The notes beneath the pieces were generated by a model. It was given only the letters and a program-made list of their open reading frames with translations, ran no database searches and was not told the origin of the DNA. Of a stretch of DNA of 64,000 nt, positions 17,819 to 29,324 are shown in pieces; within the stretch, counting starts at the first letter, position 1; the number at the start of each line of letters is the position of its first letter. A program made the translations under genes and the position numbers. Source of the stretch: Campylobacter concisus (GTDB lineage Bacteria > Campylobacterota > Campylobacteria > Campylobacterales > Campylobacteraceae); assembly GCF_003048875.2 (NCBI RefSeq), contig NZ_CP049264.1:1736001-1800000 (forward strand). The letters run 5' to 3'.

Positions 17819-18691
17819 TTGCACAATCTAAAAACTATAAACGTCGCTCACTCGCCGGACGCTGACGATATTTTCATGTATGCCGCGGTCAAATTTGGCT
17901 GGGTTAGCAGTAAAAATTTAGCCTTTACATCAAAGGCGCTTGATATAGAAACGCTAAATGATGAGGCGCTAAAAGGCACTTACGAGGCAACGGCGATCAG
18001 CTTTGCACTCTATCCAAAAATTTGCGATGAATTTGCGCTTTTGCGCTGTGCGGTGAGCTTTGGCAATGGATATGGTCCAAAGCTTATCAAGCTAAAAGAT
18101 AAGCAGCTAAAGCGAAATTTCAAGGTCGCGCTATCTGGTAAAAACACGACAAACGCCCTACTCTTTCGCATAGCCTACCCAGAGGCAAGGATCGTTTATA
18201 AAAATTTTCTTGAGATCGAAAATGCCGTGATTAGCGGCGAGGTAGATGCTGGCGTGCTTATACATGAAAGTATCTTAAATTTCTCAGACCAGCTCCGCGT
18301 AGAGCGCGAAATTTGGGACATCTGGAGCGAGCTAAACGGCGAAAATTTACCGCTTCCACTTGGTGGCATGGCGCTTAGACGAAGCCTACCCATAACCGAC
18401 GCGATCGAGTGCGAGAGAGTGCTTAGCGAGGCGGTTAGGATCGCCACTTCGCACAAGCCATTTTTATCTCACATGCTAATGGAGCGAAACCTCATCAGAG
18501 TTGGCAAAGATGAGCTAAAAACGTATCTAAATTTATACGCAAATGACGAGTCAATAAGCATGAACGAAACGCAGCTAAAAGCGCTAAATAAGCTATATCA
18601 AATAGGCTATGACAAAGGCTTTTTTGAAAAAGCTATCGACGTAAACGACTACCTAATCCCAACTGAATACAACGAAGTAAGGTTTAGCTGA
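17819..18691 (+). CDS. mqnD: Menaquinone biosynthesis protein, MqnD-like (futalosine pathway)
   Basis: A 290-aa protein of the VitK2_biosynth (MqnA/MqnD) family with a periplasmic-binding-protein fold. The N-terminal motif NVAHSPDADDIFMYAAV corresponds to the SPCPND-type opening of MqnD, 1,4-dihydroxy-6-naphthoate synthase, which cleaves cyclic dehypoxanthinyl futalosine. MqnA is the alternative. The start appears to be TTG at 17819, with AAGGATC eight bases upstream. The stop overlaps the fliQ ATG by one base. Campylobacters make menaquinone by this route. Confidence 0.75.
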   Translation: MHNLKTINVAHSPDADDIFMYAAVKFGWVSSKNLAFTSKALDIETLNDEALKGTYEATAISFALYPKICDEFALLRCAVSFGNGYGPKLIKLKDKQLKRNFKVALSGKNTTNALLFRIAYPEARIVYKNFLEIENAVISGEVDAGVLIHESILNFSDQLRVEREIWDIWSELNGENLPLPLGGMALRRSLPITDAIECERVLSEAVRIATSHKPFLSHMLMERNLIRVGKDELKTYLNLYANDESISMNETQLKALNKLYQIGYDKGFFEKAIDVNDYLIPTEYNEVRFS

Positions 18692-18957
18692 TGCAAAGTA
18701 CGCTTGTCTCACTTGGAGTTGAAACCTTTAAGATCGCCCTTTATATCAGCCTTCCGATGCTACTAAGCGGACTAATAGCAGGTCTTATCATCTCCATTTT
18801 TCAAGCGACCACGCAGATAAACGAAACTACGCTAAGCTTCGTACCAAAAATTTTGCTAGTCGTCGTTGTCATCATATTTTTGATGCCTTGGATGATCTCG
18901 ATGATGGTTGAATTTACCACTCGCATGCTTGAGTTTATACCGGAATTTATCCAGTGA
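18691..18957 (+). CDS. fliQ: Flagellar type III export protein FliQ
   Basis: An 88-aa FliQ, the usual family length, with two membrane segments (about 15-38 and 50-75). The first contains LPMLLSGLIAGLIISIFQAT and the following loop TQINETTLSFVPKI, a family hallmark. It forms part of the FliPQR export gate of the flagellar secretion system. It overlaps mqnD by one base and murB by 4 nt, so it is embedded in a housekeeping operon rather than a flagellar one. Confidence 0.95.
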   Translation: MQSTLVSLGVETFKIALYISLPMLLSGLIAGLIISIFQATTQINETTLSFVPKILLVVVVIIFLMPWMISMMVEFTTRMLEFIPEFIQ

Positions 18958-19751
18958 CGAGGCTTGTTGATTTTTCTAAATTTACCTCAGTTAGGATAGG
19001 CGGCGTGTATGAAATTTTCGAGGTTGATAGCCTTGAAGATCTAAGCTCGCCTCACTTTTTAGGCGCTGTGATGATAGGCGGGGGCAACAACCTTCTTATC
19101 TCGCCAAATCCCCCAAAAATGGCGATGCTTGGCAAGAGCTTTGACTATATAAATTTAGAAATTTGTGATGAGAAAATTTGTCTTGAGATAGGTGCTGCGA
19201 CAAAATCCGCTAAAATTTATAACTTCTGCAAACAAAACAACATCGCTCACCTAGAGTTTTTAAAAAATATCCCAGGCACACTTGGCGGACTTATCAAAAT
19301 GAACGCTGGACTGCTTAAATTTAGCATAAGTGACAACCTCACGCATGTGCGTCTGGCTCGTGGCTGGGTGAGAAAAGAAGAGATAAGCTTTAGCTACCGC
19401 CACAGCGGCATAGATGAGGCCATTTTGGGGGCTAAATTTGAGCTTTCTAGCGGCTTTGATGCAAGCATATCTGAAGCTATAAGTGCAAAAAGGGCAAATC
19501 AACCAAAAGGCGCTAGCTTTGGCAGCTGCTTTGTAAATCCTGAAGGGCACTTTGCAGGGGCATTGCTTGAGGCGGTTGGACTAAAGGGATACGCTATCGG
19601 CGGAGCGAAATTTAGCGAAGAGCACGCAAATTTTTTGATAAATTTTAACCACGCAAGCTTTGAGGACGCCACTAGCCTTATAAATTTGGCTAGAGCTAGA
19701 GTTTTAGAGAAATTTGGCGTAGAGCTTAAGACTGAAGTTTGCATTTTATAA
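18954..19751 (+). CDS. murB: UDP-N-acetylenolpyruvoylglucosamine reductase
   Basis: A 265-aa FAD enzyme that reduces UDP-GlcNAc-enolpyruvate to UDP-MurNAc for peptidoglycan. FAD-binding motifs are IGGGNNLLIS and NIPGTLGGLIKMNAG; the proton-donor Ser lies in ASFGSCFVNPEG; the substrate region is LLEAVGLKGYAIGGAKFSEEHANFLIN. The start is GTG at 18954 in the GTGA overlap with the fliQ stop. It is shorter than the E. coli enzyme, consistent with the compact type found in Campylobacterota. Confidence 0.92.
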   Translation: MTRLVDFSKFTSVRIGGVYEIFEVDSLEDLSSPHFLGAVMIGGGNNLLISPNPPKMAMLGKSFDYINLEICDEKICLEIGAATKSAKIYNFCKQNNIAHLEFLKNIPGTLGGLIKMNAGLLKFSISDNLTHVRLARGWVRKEEISFSYRHSGIDEAILGAKFELSSGFDASISEAISAKRANQPKGASFGSCFVNPEGHFAGALLEAVGLKGYAIGGAKFSEEHANFLINFNHASFEDATSLINLARARVLEKFGVELKTEVCIL

Positions 19752-19759
19752 GGATGATG

Positions 19760-20248
19760 ATGAGTGAGTTTTTGAGCGAAGTTTTTACCCTTTCACTTTT
19801 GTTTATAGCTATCGGGTTTTACGCCATTTATAGGGCTAAAAAGGCACAAAGCGAGCATGAGAAAAATGTGGCTAGTTATGATAAAAATCTGCTAAATTTT
19901 GCCAAAATTTTAGGCGTAAAAGATCACATCGACCTAGTTAAATTTGATGAAATTTTAGCCCAGGCCTTAAAAGAAAAACTAATTTTTAAATTTAATAAAT
20001 CTACCTCGCAAGAGAAATTTATCTCTTTTATAAAAGAAGAAAATTTCAAAACCAAACCCCAAATTTCGCAAAATAGTATCGATGAAGCTTTTTTAAACCT
20101 TTGCGCCAGCTCGCTTGTAGAGCCATTTAAGCTAGCGATACTAAAAAACGAAGATCAAATTTATGGATTTTTGTTTGAAAAAGAGCAGCTTTTTGCTCTT
20201 ATTGATAGCGCTGCGCTGCTTGGCGAAAATATTATAATTTGCGAGTAA
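19760..20248 (+). CDS. Conserved hypothetical protein with one N-terminal membrane segment
   Basis: About 162 aa, starting at the third of three consecutive ATG codons (19754, 19757, 19760); AAGG at 19750-19753 gives the best spacing to 19760. One hydrophobic segment near the N-terminus (FTLSLLFIAIGFYAIYRA) is followed by a charged cytoplasmic or periplasmic domain. No family was recognised. It begins just after the murB stop and precedes recA by 62 nt. Confidence 0.65.
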   Translation: MSEFLSEVFTLSLLFIAIGFYAIYRAKKAQSEHEKNVASYDKNLLNFAKILGVKDHIDLVKFDEILAQALKEKLIFKFNKSTSQEKFISFIKEENFKTKPQISQNSIDEAFLNLCASSLVEPFKLAILKNEDQIYGFLFEKEQLFALIDSAALLGENIIICE

Positions 20249-20310
20249 ATCAAGTAAAATTCATCTCTTTTTAGATAAAATCAAGCCAAATTTCAACTAT
20301 AAGGTAAAAA

Positions 20311-22945
<2,635 letters not shown>

Positions 22946-22950
22946 GAACG

Positions 22951-23811
22951 ATGAAGAAAATTTGGTTAGTTTTACCTTTATTAGTAGCGAGCTTATGCGC
23001 CAGAGAAAACCCATTTATGCCTATTAGCGAGCTAAACACAAGCGTTATGACGACAAACGTCGTAGAAAAATATGACAGCTTCAACTCGCTCTCATTTAAA
23101 TTTCCAAGCGATGCGATGCTACTACTTGATGTCACCATAAGATATAGAGCAAATGACGGCAGCATAAAAGAAAAAAGACTAACTGATATAAACAAAACTA
23201 TCGACTGGAACGATGAATTTGCCCTAAGCAAGATGAAAAATCCAGAACCAGTCGCAGCTAAAAAACTAGACGTTTCTGTCACGATGGCAGAGGTGCCAGC
23301 TCAAAAGGTAAGCACGCCGGTTATAATAGAAAAAAATGAGACTAAAATTTCAAACAAAGATAGAAACAAAACTTCAGATGTGCCAACTCCAAATGTCGTG
23401 GTGATCGACCTTGGCACAAAAAAAGCAAAAGAGCCAGCTAAGCCTGAGCAAAAGGTAGTAGAAGTTAAGATAGAACCCGCCTCAAAACCTGTTCAAGAGA
23501 TAAAAAGCAGCGAAAAAGAGGTTAAATTCTTAGGATTTGTGAGCTTTTTAGCGCATGAAAAAGAGCTAAATATCATCACAAAAGCTAAAAATTTAAAGCA
23601 CTTTGCTTACGAGAAAAACAAGATCGTACTTGACTTTGCAAAACCTCCAAGAAGCTTTAAAACTAGAAATTTAAAGCTTGAAAACGAGACATTTAAAAAC
23701 GTCATAATCGGCTGGCATGATAAGTATTTCAGAGTAGTTTTAGAGCTTGATAAGATGCATAAATATAAGCTTGAAACCGCTGAAAATGGATATGTGCTTA
23801 AGCTTTTATAG
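22951..23811 (+). CDS. Periplasmic AMIN-domain protein, CgpA-like glycoprotein
   Basis: A 286-aa exported protein. A Sec signal spans about residues 1-17 and ends SLCA; the lipobox is not proper (Leu before Cys), so it is probably not lipidated. The middle is a Lys/Pro/Glu-rich linker (about 95-175), and the C-terminal 100 residues resemble the beta-rich AMIN domain. By position it corresponds to C. jejuni Cj1670c (CgpA), a known N-linked glycoprotein. Four perfect D/E-X-N-X-S/T sequons are present at N29, N81, N129 and N139, two of them in the linker. It is the last gene of the recA operon. Confidence 0.8.
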   Translation: MKKIWLVLPLLVASLCARENPFMPISELNTSVMTTNVVEKYDSFNSLSFKFPSDAMLLLDVTIRYRANDGSIKEKRLTDINKTIDWNDEFALSKMKNPEPVAAKKLDVSVTMAEVPAQKVSTPVIIEKNETKISNKDRNKTSDVPTPNVVVIDLGTKKAKEPAKPEQKVVEVKIEPASKPVQEIKSSEKEVKFLGFVSFLAHEKELNIITKAKNLKHFAYEKNKIVLDFAKPPRSFKTRNLKLENETFKNVIIGWHDKYFRVVLELDKMHKYKLETAENGYVLKLL

Positions 23812-24222
23812 TTTTTATATTTAAATTTAAGCCTGCTGTTTTTAATTTCTCTTTGTCGTAACCAAAAAGGCTTAAACTAGTGTAAAAATCTTTTAGGAAT
23901 GCTAGCCTAAATACCTAGCGATTTACACGCACTTTGATAGTGACAAGCTAAAACTCGCTGCCAAAGTGGCTGAGGATCTGGCAAACTAGGGCACTAAAAG
24001 CAAACTATCAATAGTAAATTTAACCCATGCAAATTTAAAACGCTGCTTGAAGGAGCAGCTGGCACGCTTCAGATGATATTAAATTTAACCAATGCAAAAT
24101 TTAAAACATTAAATTTAACTATGAAGCCCTATAAATATGTGAGAATTTTTAGCTTGTAAGCAGCCTAAAAGCTTGCTATGCATATAAATTTACGCCACAA
24201 TACAAAAGCTCTCACGAAAATG
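23812..24222. other. Non-coding gap with a possible gene remnant
   Basis: No intact gene. From about 23910 to 24040 the plus strand reads YLAIYTHFDSDKLKLAAK and on to a stop, then resumes in frame for some 25 codons, which looks like a decayed coding piece; I could not assign a family. Two near-copies of AATTTAACC(C/A)ATGCAA occur at about 24017 and 24095, followed by a third AAATTTAACTATG. No promoter or RNA gene could be supported. Confidence 0.3.
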
Positions 24223-24260
24223 AAATTTGGCAAGCAAATTTTACTCTGCTCGCCAAATTT
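24223..24260 (-). terminator. Terminator after the ttrAB-like operon
   Basis: An inverted repeat just past the stop of the molybdopterin subunit. Reading the minus strand, AAATTTGGCGAGCA pairs with TGCTTGCCAAATTT (14 bp including one G-U), with a 10-nt loop, followed by CATTTT. Confidence 0.75.
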
Positions 24261-24266
24261 ATCAAA

Positions 24267-27257
24267 CTAGCCTATCTTTCTTATCTTTGCAGGAAGTGCT
24301 TGTCTAGCGCAAGTACCAACCAGCCAGTCATTTAGGCTAAATTCGCCATTTCTTTTTGGATCAAGAAGTCCGAGCTTGTTGTGATTGACCCCTTTTTCTA
24401 AATTTGCTATCCCAAAAGCTGGCTTTCCATCGACGATGTGCGTTCTTATACCAAACTCATCATGGCCAAATCCATGCTCTATGCTGATAACCCCGCTAGC
24501 AACGCCGTCCGTTACAAACGCCTCGCCAACTTGCGCGCCATAAGGCGTAGTCACTTTGACCTTATCGCCTGAGCGAATGCCCTGCTCGCTCGCCACATCT
24601 GGCGCCATCCTTATGAAGTTGCTAGGATGCACAGCTCTTAGCCTTGGGCTAACAAAGGTGTAGAAGTGCTGGATATTTGACTTTCTTGAGCTAACTGTGT
24701 ATTTCCACTCAGAGCGTGGGAAAAATTTCTCAAGCGGCGTGCCGTCACTCGCGACTGGTAGCATCAGACTTGGCACTCCTGGCATATATTCGCCTGTTAT
24801 TGAGTGTCTGTGTCCGCCAAGTGGCTCATAGTAGATCGAAGCTGGCGTAGGCGCTGGCACTTTTACGGTTGCTTTATCGCCCTTGTACGCGCTCTCGTAG
24901 CTATCATATCTGCCGCCTTTTGCTAGCACGTGCGCTACTTTTGGCTTCTCTTCGTCTTTTAGATAAGGATCAAACTTTGTCATCACTCTTGATATCTTAC
25001 TAAGCTTTTTGTCCTCGTCGCTTATATCTTTCACGCCCTCGCCGTCAAAGGCTAAATTTGCTAGTGCAGCCGCGTAGTACTGCTCTTTTACGTCAAGGTC
25101 CATGAAATTTCCGTCTTTATCTTTGAAGGCATTTTTGCCAAAGCCTTTTAGTCCAAGTCTCTTTGCTACGGCTATATAAAACGCCTCAACGTCGATCACG
25201 CCGCCATTTTTATCCTTTGCTTGCTTTGAGCTAACAGCTGGATAGCGCACGACTGAAGTTTTAGCGATCGTTCCCCAAAGAGAGTTTGGAAGAGCCCAGT
25301 TTTCTAAATTTACCCCATCTGGCACAATGTAGTCAGCATAGGCGTTTGTCTCGTTCATAAAGGCGTCGATACCCACAAAAAGTGGTAAATTTTTACTATC
25401 TTTTAGCGCGTCTAAAACCGCTCTTTCAAGTCCTGCCTGGCCGTAAAGTACGTTTGTCATATAGTTTATGAAAACTTTTACTTTGTATGGATAGCCAGCC
25501 TTGTGGCTTGTAAGCGTTTCGTTTACAAGTGGCATAGAGATAGGATACCATGGCTGAGTTGATGGATAGCCGCTGCCTCCAGCTGCCACTTTGCGCTTAT
25601 ACTCAGAGCTTGTTTCGTAGTATTTGCCTGATCTTGATAAATTTAGACCATTTGGCTTATAAGCGCCTTCAAAGTTCTCAAGATCATATCTGCCCTTTAA
25701 AAACTCGTGTGTGCCGGCACTTGCATTGACGTTGCCGCCTTTATAGCCGTAAGTGCCCATTAGCGTGTTTAGACAAAGTATCGCAAAAGTAGTCATGCCA
25801 GCTTGCGTATGCATCATACCGCCATGCACATTTGTGCTCACCTGTCTGCCGTTTTTGGTGAAATTTTCGCAAAGCCAGATGATATCTTCAACGCTCACAC
25901 CACAAATTTTTGAGTACTCCTCTAAGCTATGCTTATAGGCTGACTCTTTTAAAAGCTGCATTGAGCTTTTTACCTCGACTTTTTTGCCGTCTATTAAAAT
26001 TTTACCTTTGTAGTAGAGCTTGGCTGGTTCATTTACCTTGTAGCTTTGTATCTTGCCATCTTGCGAGCAGACCTGCCACTCGTTATTGATAAGTGCAAAT
26101 TTGCCGTAGTCTTTGTGACCTTTTTCGGTGATGACTAGATGCGTGGCGTTGCACCAGTGTATCTCACCTGCTAGCTTTGCTTGGTCTAAATTTGGCTGGA
26201 TAAGGTAGTTTGTAGCGTATTTTTCATTTTCTATGATCCAGCGTATCATAGCCATGGCTAGAGCTGAGTCGGTGCCTGGCTTTATCGCTATCCAGCGGCC
26301 TTTGTCTGAAGAGGCGTATTTTACAGCGTTTGTAACGCTTGGGTCGACCACTGCGTAGCTAAAGTCATCTCTAGTGCCTCTTGCGTAAGAGAGCATTTTT
26401 GCCTGTTTTTGGAAAGGGTTGCCACCATTTGACGGCGAAGTGCCCCAGTAGATAACAAATTTAGAGTTTTCATAGTCTGGTTTTGTGTGTGCAAAGCCCT
26501 TTGCGTTGTGTGCGATCTTGCCGCCAACCCTAAAGCCACCACCGCAAATTCCGCCGTGTGAGTAGTGATTGATAGTGCCAAATGACTTTTTGACAAAGCG
26601 ATCAACGATGTCTGAGCGTCCGTCATATAGGTAAAAGCTTAAAAATTGGTTGCGCTTAGTGCCATACTCTGGATTTTCGCTGTCGATTAGCTCGTCGCTA
26701 TATATCGCTCTTAGCCCGTCCACGTGCCCCTCACCAAAGAGATCTCCGCCCTCTACGACCTCTTCTACTAGCTGCTCAAAGCTTATGCTCTTCCACTTGC
26801 CCTCGCCTCTTTTGCCAACTCTTTTTAGCGGAGTTAGTATCCTTGCAGGCGAGTCTATCATCTCAGGTAATATCACTCCTCTAGCGCAAACCGTGGCTCG
26901 CTTTTCATCTTCGCCGCTTAGTGTCGTGGCAAGCAAAGCGTCGTTTATCGATGTGTCAAAATTTGCCCAGTGTACGTTTGAGAGTGGGTGGTATGGGTTG
27001 CCGCTACATCTTAAAACGCGATCGTTTTTATCATCTACGTGAAGTCTTATGCCACACTTCGTTGTACAGCCGTGGCACATAGAAAAGACAACGCTATGTC
27101 CGTCGTTAAGTGAAATTTTGCCATCTTTTACGCTAAATTCAGGCTCTAGTGAGTTTGACTGCGGTTTGTAGTCGTCTTTTTCGCCATCTGCTAGCACAGC
27201 GCTCGCGGTTAGTGTTGAGAGTACGGCTGATCTTTTTAAAAATTCTCTTCTTTGCAT
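24267..27257 (-). CDS. Molybdopterin oxidoreductase, tetrathionate reductase subunit A-like
   Basis: A 996-aa DMSO-reductase-family catalytic subunit with a TAT signal (RREFLK at residues 3-8). The [4Fe-4S] motif is C61-x2-C64-x3-C68 with the last ligand C124 in ATVCARG; the molybdenum ligand is likely C238 in SHGGICGGG. RCSGNPYHPLSN and the long spacing before C124 resemble TtrA and related thiosulfate/arsenate reductases. It should sit in the periplasm and reduce an oxidised sulfur or metalloid compound as an anaerobic acceptor. The Fe-S subunit lies directly upstream; no membrane anchor (TtrC/NrfD) is nearby. The substrate is inferred. Confidence 0.75.
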   Translation of the reverse strand: MQRREFLKRSAVLSTLTASAVLADGEKDDYKPQSNSLEPEFSVKDGKISLNDGHSVVFSMCHGCTTKCGIRLHVDDKNDRVLRCSGNPYHPLSNVHWANFDTSINDALLATTLSGEDEKRATVCARGVILPEMIDSPARILTPLKRVGKRGEGKWKSISFEQLVEEVVEGGDLFGEGHVDGLRAIYSDELIDSENPEYGTKRNQFLSFYLYDGRSDIVDRFVKKSFGTINHYSHGGICGGGFRVGGKIAHNAKGFAHTKPDYENSKFVIYWGTSPSNGGNPFQKQAKMLSYARGTRDDFSYAVVDPSVTNAVKYASSDKGRWIAIKPGTDSALAMAMIRWIIENEKYATNYLIQPNLDQAKLAGEIHWCNATHLVITEKGHKDYGKFALINNEWQVCSQDGKIQSYKVNEPAKLYYKGKILIDGKKVEVKSSMQLLKESAYKHSLEEYSKICGVSVEDIIWLCENFTKNGRQVSTNVHGGMMHTQAGMTTFAILCLNTLMGTYGYKGGNVNASAGTHEFLKGRYDLENFEGAYKPNGLNLSRSGKYYETSSEYKRKVAAGGSGYPSTQPWYPISMPLVNETLTSHKAGYPYKVKVFINYMTNVLYGQAGLERAVLDALKDSKNLPLFVGIDAFMNETNAYADYIVPDGVNLENWALPNSLWGTIAKTSVVRYPAVSSKQAKDKNGGVIDVEAFYIAVAKRLGLKGFGKNAFKDKDGNFMDLDVKEQYYAAALANLAFDGEGVKDISDEDKKLSKISRVMTKFDPYLKDEEKPKVAHVLAKGGRYDSYESAYKGDKATVKVPAPTPASIYYEPLGGHRHSITGEYMPGVPSLMLPVASDGTPLEKFFPRSEWKYTVSSRKSNIQHFYTFVSPRLRAVHPSNFIRMAPDVASEQGIRSGDKVKVTTPYGAQVGEAFVTDGVASGVISIEHGFGHDEFGIRTHIVDGKPAFGIANLEKGVNHNKLGLLDPKRNGEFSLNDWLVGTCARQALPAKIRKIG

Positions 27258-27270
27258 TGCTTGTCTCCTT

Positions 27271-28008
27271 TTACTGTGCTATCTCTTCGCTCCAGCTGAT
27301 AACCTTTTTATATCCATTATCAAGCTCGAGTTTCTTATCGTTTTTAGCCAAAATTTCGCTAACGCCATGGTAGAACACCTGTGGATTTGTATTTTTAGGG
27401 CTATCTATGACCATAGTCTCGTGTGTGGCTAGAAATTTTCTGATATTTGAGTTAGGATCGTTAAGATCGCCTATTATACGGCTACCGCCCACACAGCTCT
27501 CTACGCATGCTGGCTGAAGTCCCGCTCTTAGTCTGTGGTCGCAAAAGGTGCATTTATCGGCCTTATAGGTATGCAAGCTAAGATATCTTGCATGATATGG
27601 ACAGGCCTCCACACAAAGTGCACAGCCTATGCACTCTTTTGTGTCGATCTTTACGATGCCGTTGCTTCTTTGATGGCTTGCTCCTGTTGGACAAACGTCG
27701 ATACAGGCTGGTTTGTTGCAGTGATTGCAAAGTCTTGGAAGTGACGCAATGACCGCCATTTTACCGCTTTTATCCTTTGCCTCGTACTCAGAGACGATGG
27801 TCCTAAAAGCACCTGGCTGAACGTCGTTTTCCAACATACAGCTCATAGTACATGACTGACAGCCAACACATCTTGTTAGATCTATCGCCATGCCGTAGCG
27901 AACACCACTACCACTAAAGTCCTTTGGTGCCGCCTTTAGTGCAGTCGTAGCAAAAAATAGTCCTGCAGCTGCGATAAAACTGCGACGAGAGTTTAGGGTC
28001 TGTTGCAT
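27271..28008 (-). CDS. TAT-exported 4x[4Fe-4S] ferredoxin subunit, TtrB-like
   Basis: A 245-aa electron-transfer subunit. An in-frame ATG further upstream (28092) is rejected: AAGGAG lies eight bases before the ATG at 28008, and that start places the TAT motif (NSRRSFIAAAG) at the N-terminus. Four cysteine clusters are visible: CVGCQSCTMSC, CNHCNKPACIDVC, CIGCALCVEAC and CTFCDHRLRAG...CVESC, the NrfC/TtrB pattern. It passes electrons from a quinol-oxidising anchor to the molybdenum subunit, whose gene begins 13 nt downstream. Confidence 0.82.
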   Translation of the reverse strand: MQQTLNSRRSFIAAAGLFFATTALKAAPKDFSGSGVRYGMAIDLTRCVGCQSCTMSCMLENDVQPGAFRTIVSEYEAKDKSGKMAVIASLPRLCNHCNKPACIDVCPTGASHQRSNGIVKIDTKECIGCALCVEACPYHARYLSLHTYKADKCTFCDHRLRAGLQPACVESCVGGSRIIGDLNDPNSNIRKFLATHETMVIDSPKNTNPQVFYHGVSEILAKNDKKLELDNGYKKVISWSEEIAQ

Positions 28009-28160
28009 AAGAAATTCTCCTTTCTTTTTAGAAGTTTTTCTTATTTTAACATAGTAAATTTTTTTTCTAAAGTTTATTTTATCTTTTTGCAAAATGTATT
28101 AAATTTTGAGAATTTTTGTAGCACTTTGTAGGTAAAATTTGAAGTTAAATTTAAAGAGAA

Positions 28161-28187
28161 AAAGATAGAAATTTAGCTTCTATCTTT
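28161..28187 (-). terminator. Terminator after the gntP-glycerate kinase operon
   Basis: A perfect 10-bp hairpin (AAAGATAGAA / TTCTATCTTT) with a 7-nt loop, 6 nt past the glycerate kinase stop. On the minus strand it runs into TTCTCTTT. Confidence 0.8.
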
Positions 28188-28193
28188 TTAAAT

Positions 28194-29324
28194 TTATGCT
28201 TTGTGGTTTAGCATATAAAGGCGGATGACTTGCTCGGCGGTCATCTTTAAATTTCTAAGGGCATTATCTTTTCGCATGGCTTCTTCAAGACTCATTGGCT
28301 CATTTAGTATGCAAAAATAGGCATCTATGCCGTGTTTGTGGCAGTCTTTGGCGCACCTTTGCACGCTTCCAGCAAGCGCGATGACTGGCTTATGATGTCT
28401 CTTAGCTAGCTTTGCCACGCCTGTTGGGGTCTTGCCCATGGTGCTTTGAAAGTCCATGCGGCCCTCGCCAGTGATGACAAGATCAGCCTTTTTGATCTCA
28501 TCTTCAAGTGCTATTGTCTGCGTGATGATCTCGATGCCAGGCTTGAGCTTCGCGCCCAAAAATGCCACAAAAGCAAAGCCAAGTCCGCCAGCTGCACCAG
28601 CGCCCTTTTGCGTGTGAAATTTAGTGCCATTTTTCTCTTTTACAAGGCTTGCAAAGTGCTTTAAGCCGTCATCAAGCTGCTTTACCATGCGGCCATTTGC
28701 GCCCTTTTGTGGGGCATAGACATATGCAGCGCCCTTTTGTCCGTAAAGTGGGTTATCCACGTCACAGGCGATTAAAAATTCGCACTCTTTTAGCTCTTTT
28801 AGCGCCTCATCGTCTGAAAACTCGCAAATTTGAGCCAAATCCTCGCCTTTGCCCTCAAGCAAAGCGCCGTTTTTGTCATAAAATTTAAAGCCAAGAGCGC
28901 TTAGCATGCCTGTGCCAGCGTCATTTGTCGCACTTCCGCCGATGCCTATGATAAATTTTCTAGCACCCTTACTAATGGCATCTTTTATCATCTGACCAAA
29001 ACCAAATGTGCTAGTTTTCATAGGATTTCTCTCATCAGGATTTATAAGAGTAAGTCCTGAAGCGCTTGACATCTCAAGTATGGCGAGGTCGTCTTTTAGG
29101 GCATATCTAGCTAAAATTTTAGTGCCAAGCGGGTTTTTTACAATGGTATCTATAAATTTCGCATCAAGCGCGTCAGCCATAGCCTCCACACTGCCCTCGC
29201 CGCCGTCAGCGACTGGCTTTACGACGACGTCACAAAAGTCTTCAAGCGCCTCTTTTATAGCAAGGCCCGCCTCAAGTGAGCTTAGCGAGCCTTTTAATGA
29301 ATCAATCGCAACCAAAATTCTCAT
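28194..29324 (-). CDS. glxK: Glycerate kinase
   Basis: A 376-aa glycerate kinase of the GlxK/GarK family, phosphorylating D-glycerate to feed glycolysis. Family motifs are MRILVAIDSLKGSLSSLEAG at the N-terminus, VKPVADGGEGSVEAM, IGIGGSATNDAGTGMLSALG, GAGAAGGLGFAFVAF and LVITGEGRMDFQSTMGKTP. Its ATG overlaps the stop of the GntP permease gene by 4 nt, which couples uptake and phosphorylation. The enzyme product (2- or 3-phosphoglycerate) would be used through enolase, encoded nearby. Confidence 0.95.
   Translation of the reverse strand: MRILVAIDSLKGSLSSLEAGLAIKEALEDFCDVVVKPVADGGEGSVEAMADALDAKFIDTIVKNPLGTKILARYALKDDLAILEMSSASGLTLINPDERNPMKTSTFGFGQMIKDAISKGARKFIIGIGGSATNDAGTGMLSALGFKFYDKNGALLEGKGEDLAQICEFSDDEALKELKECEFLIACDVDNPLYGQKGAAYVYAPQKGANGRMVKQLDDGLKHFASLVKEKNGTKFHTQKGAGAAGGLGFAFVAFLGAKLKPGIEIITQTIALEDEIKKADLVITGEGRMDFQSTMGKTPTGVAKLAKRHHKPVIALAGSVQRCAKDCHKHGIDAYFCILNEPMSLEEAMRKDNALRNLKMTAEQVIRLYMLNHKA

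Noticed and set aside
28009-28092. Upstream start for the ferredoxin subunit
   Set aside because: It would bury the TAT motif behind 28 basic residues; AAGGAG supports the ATG at 28008.
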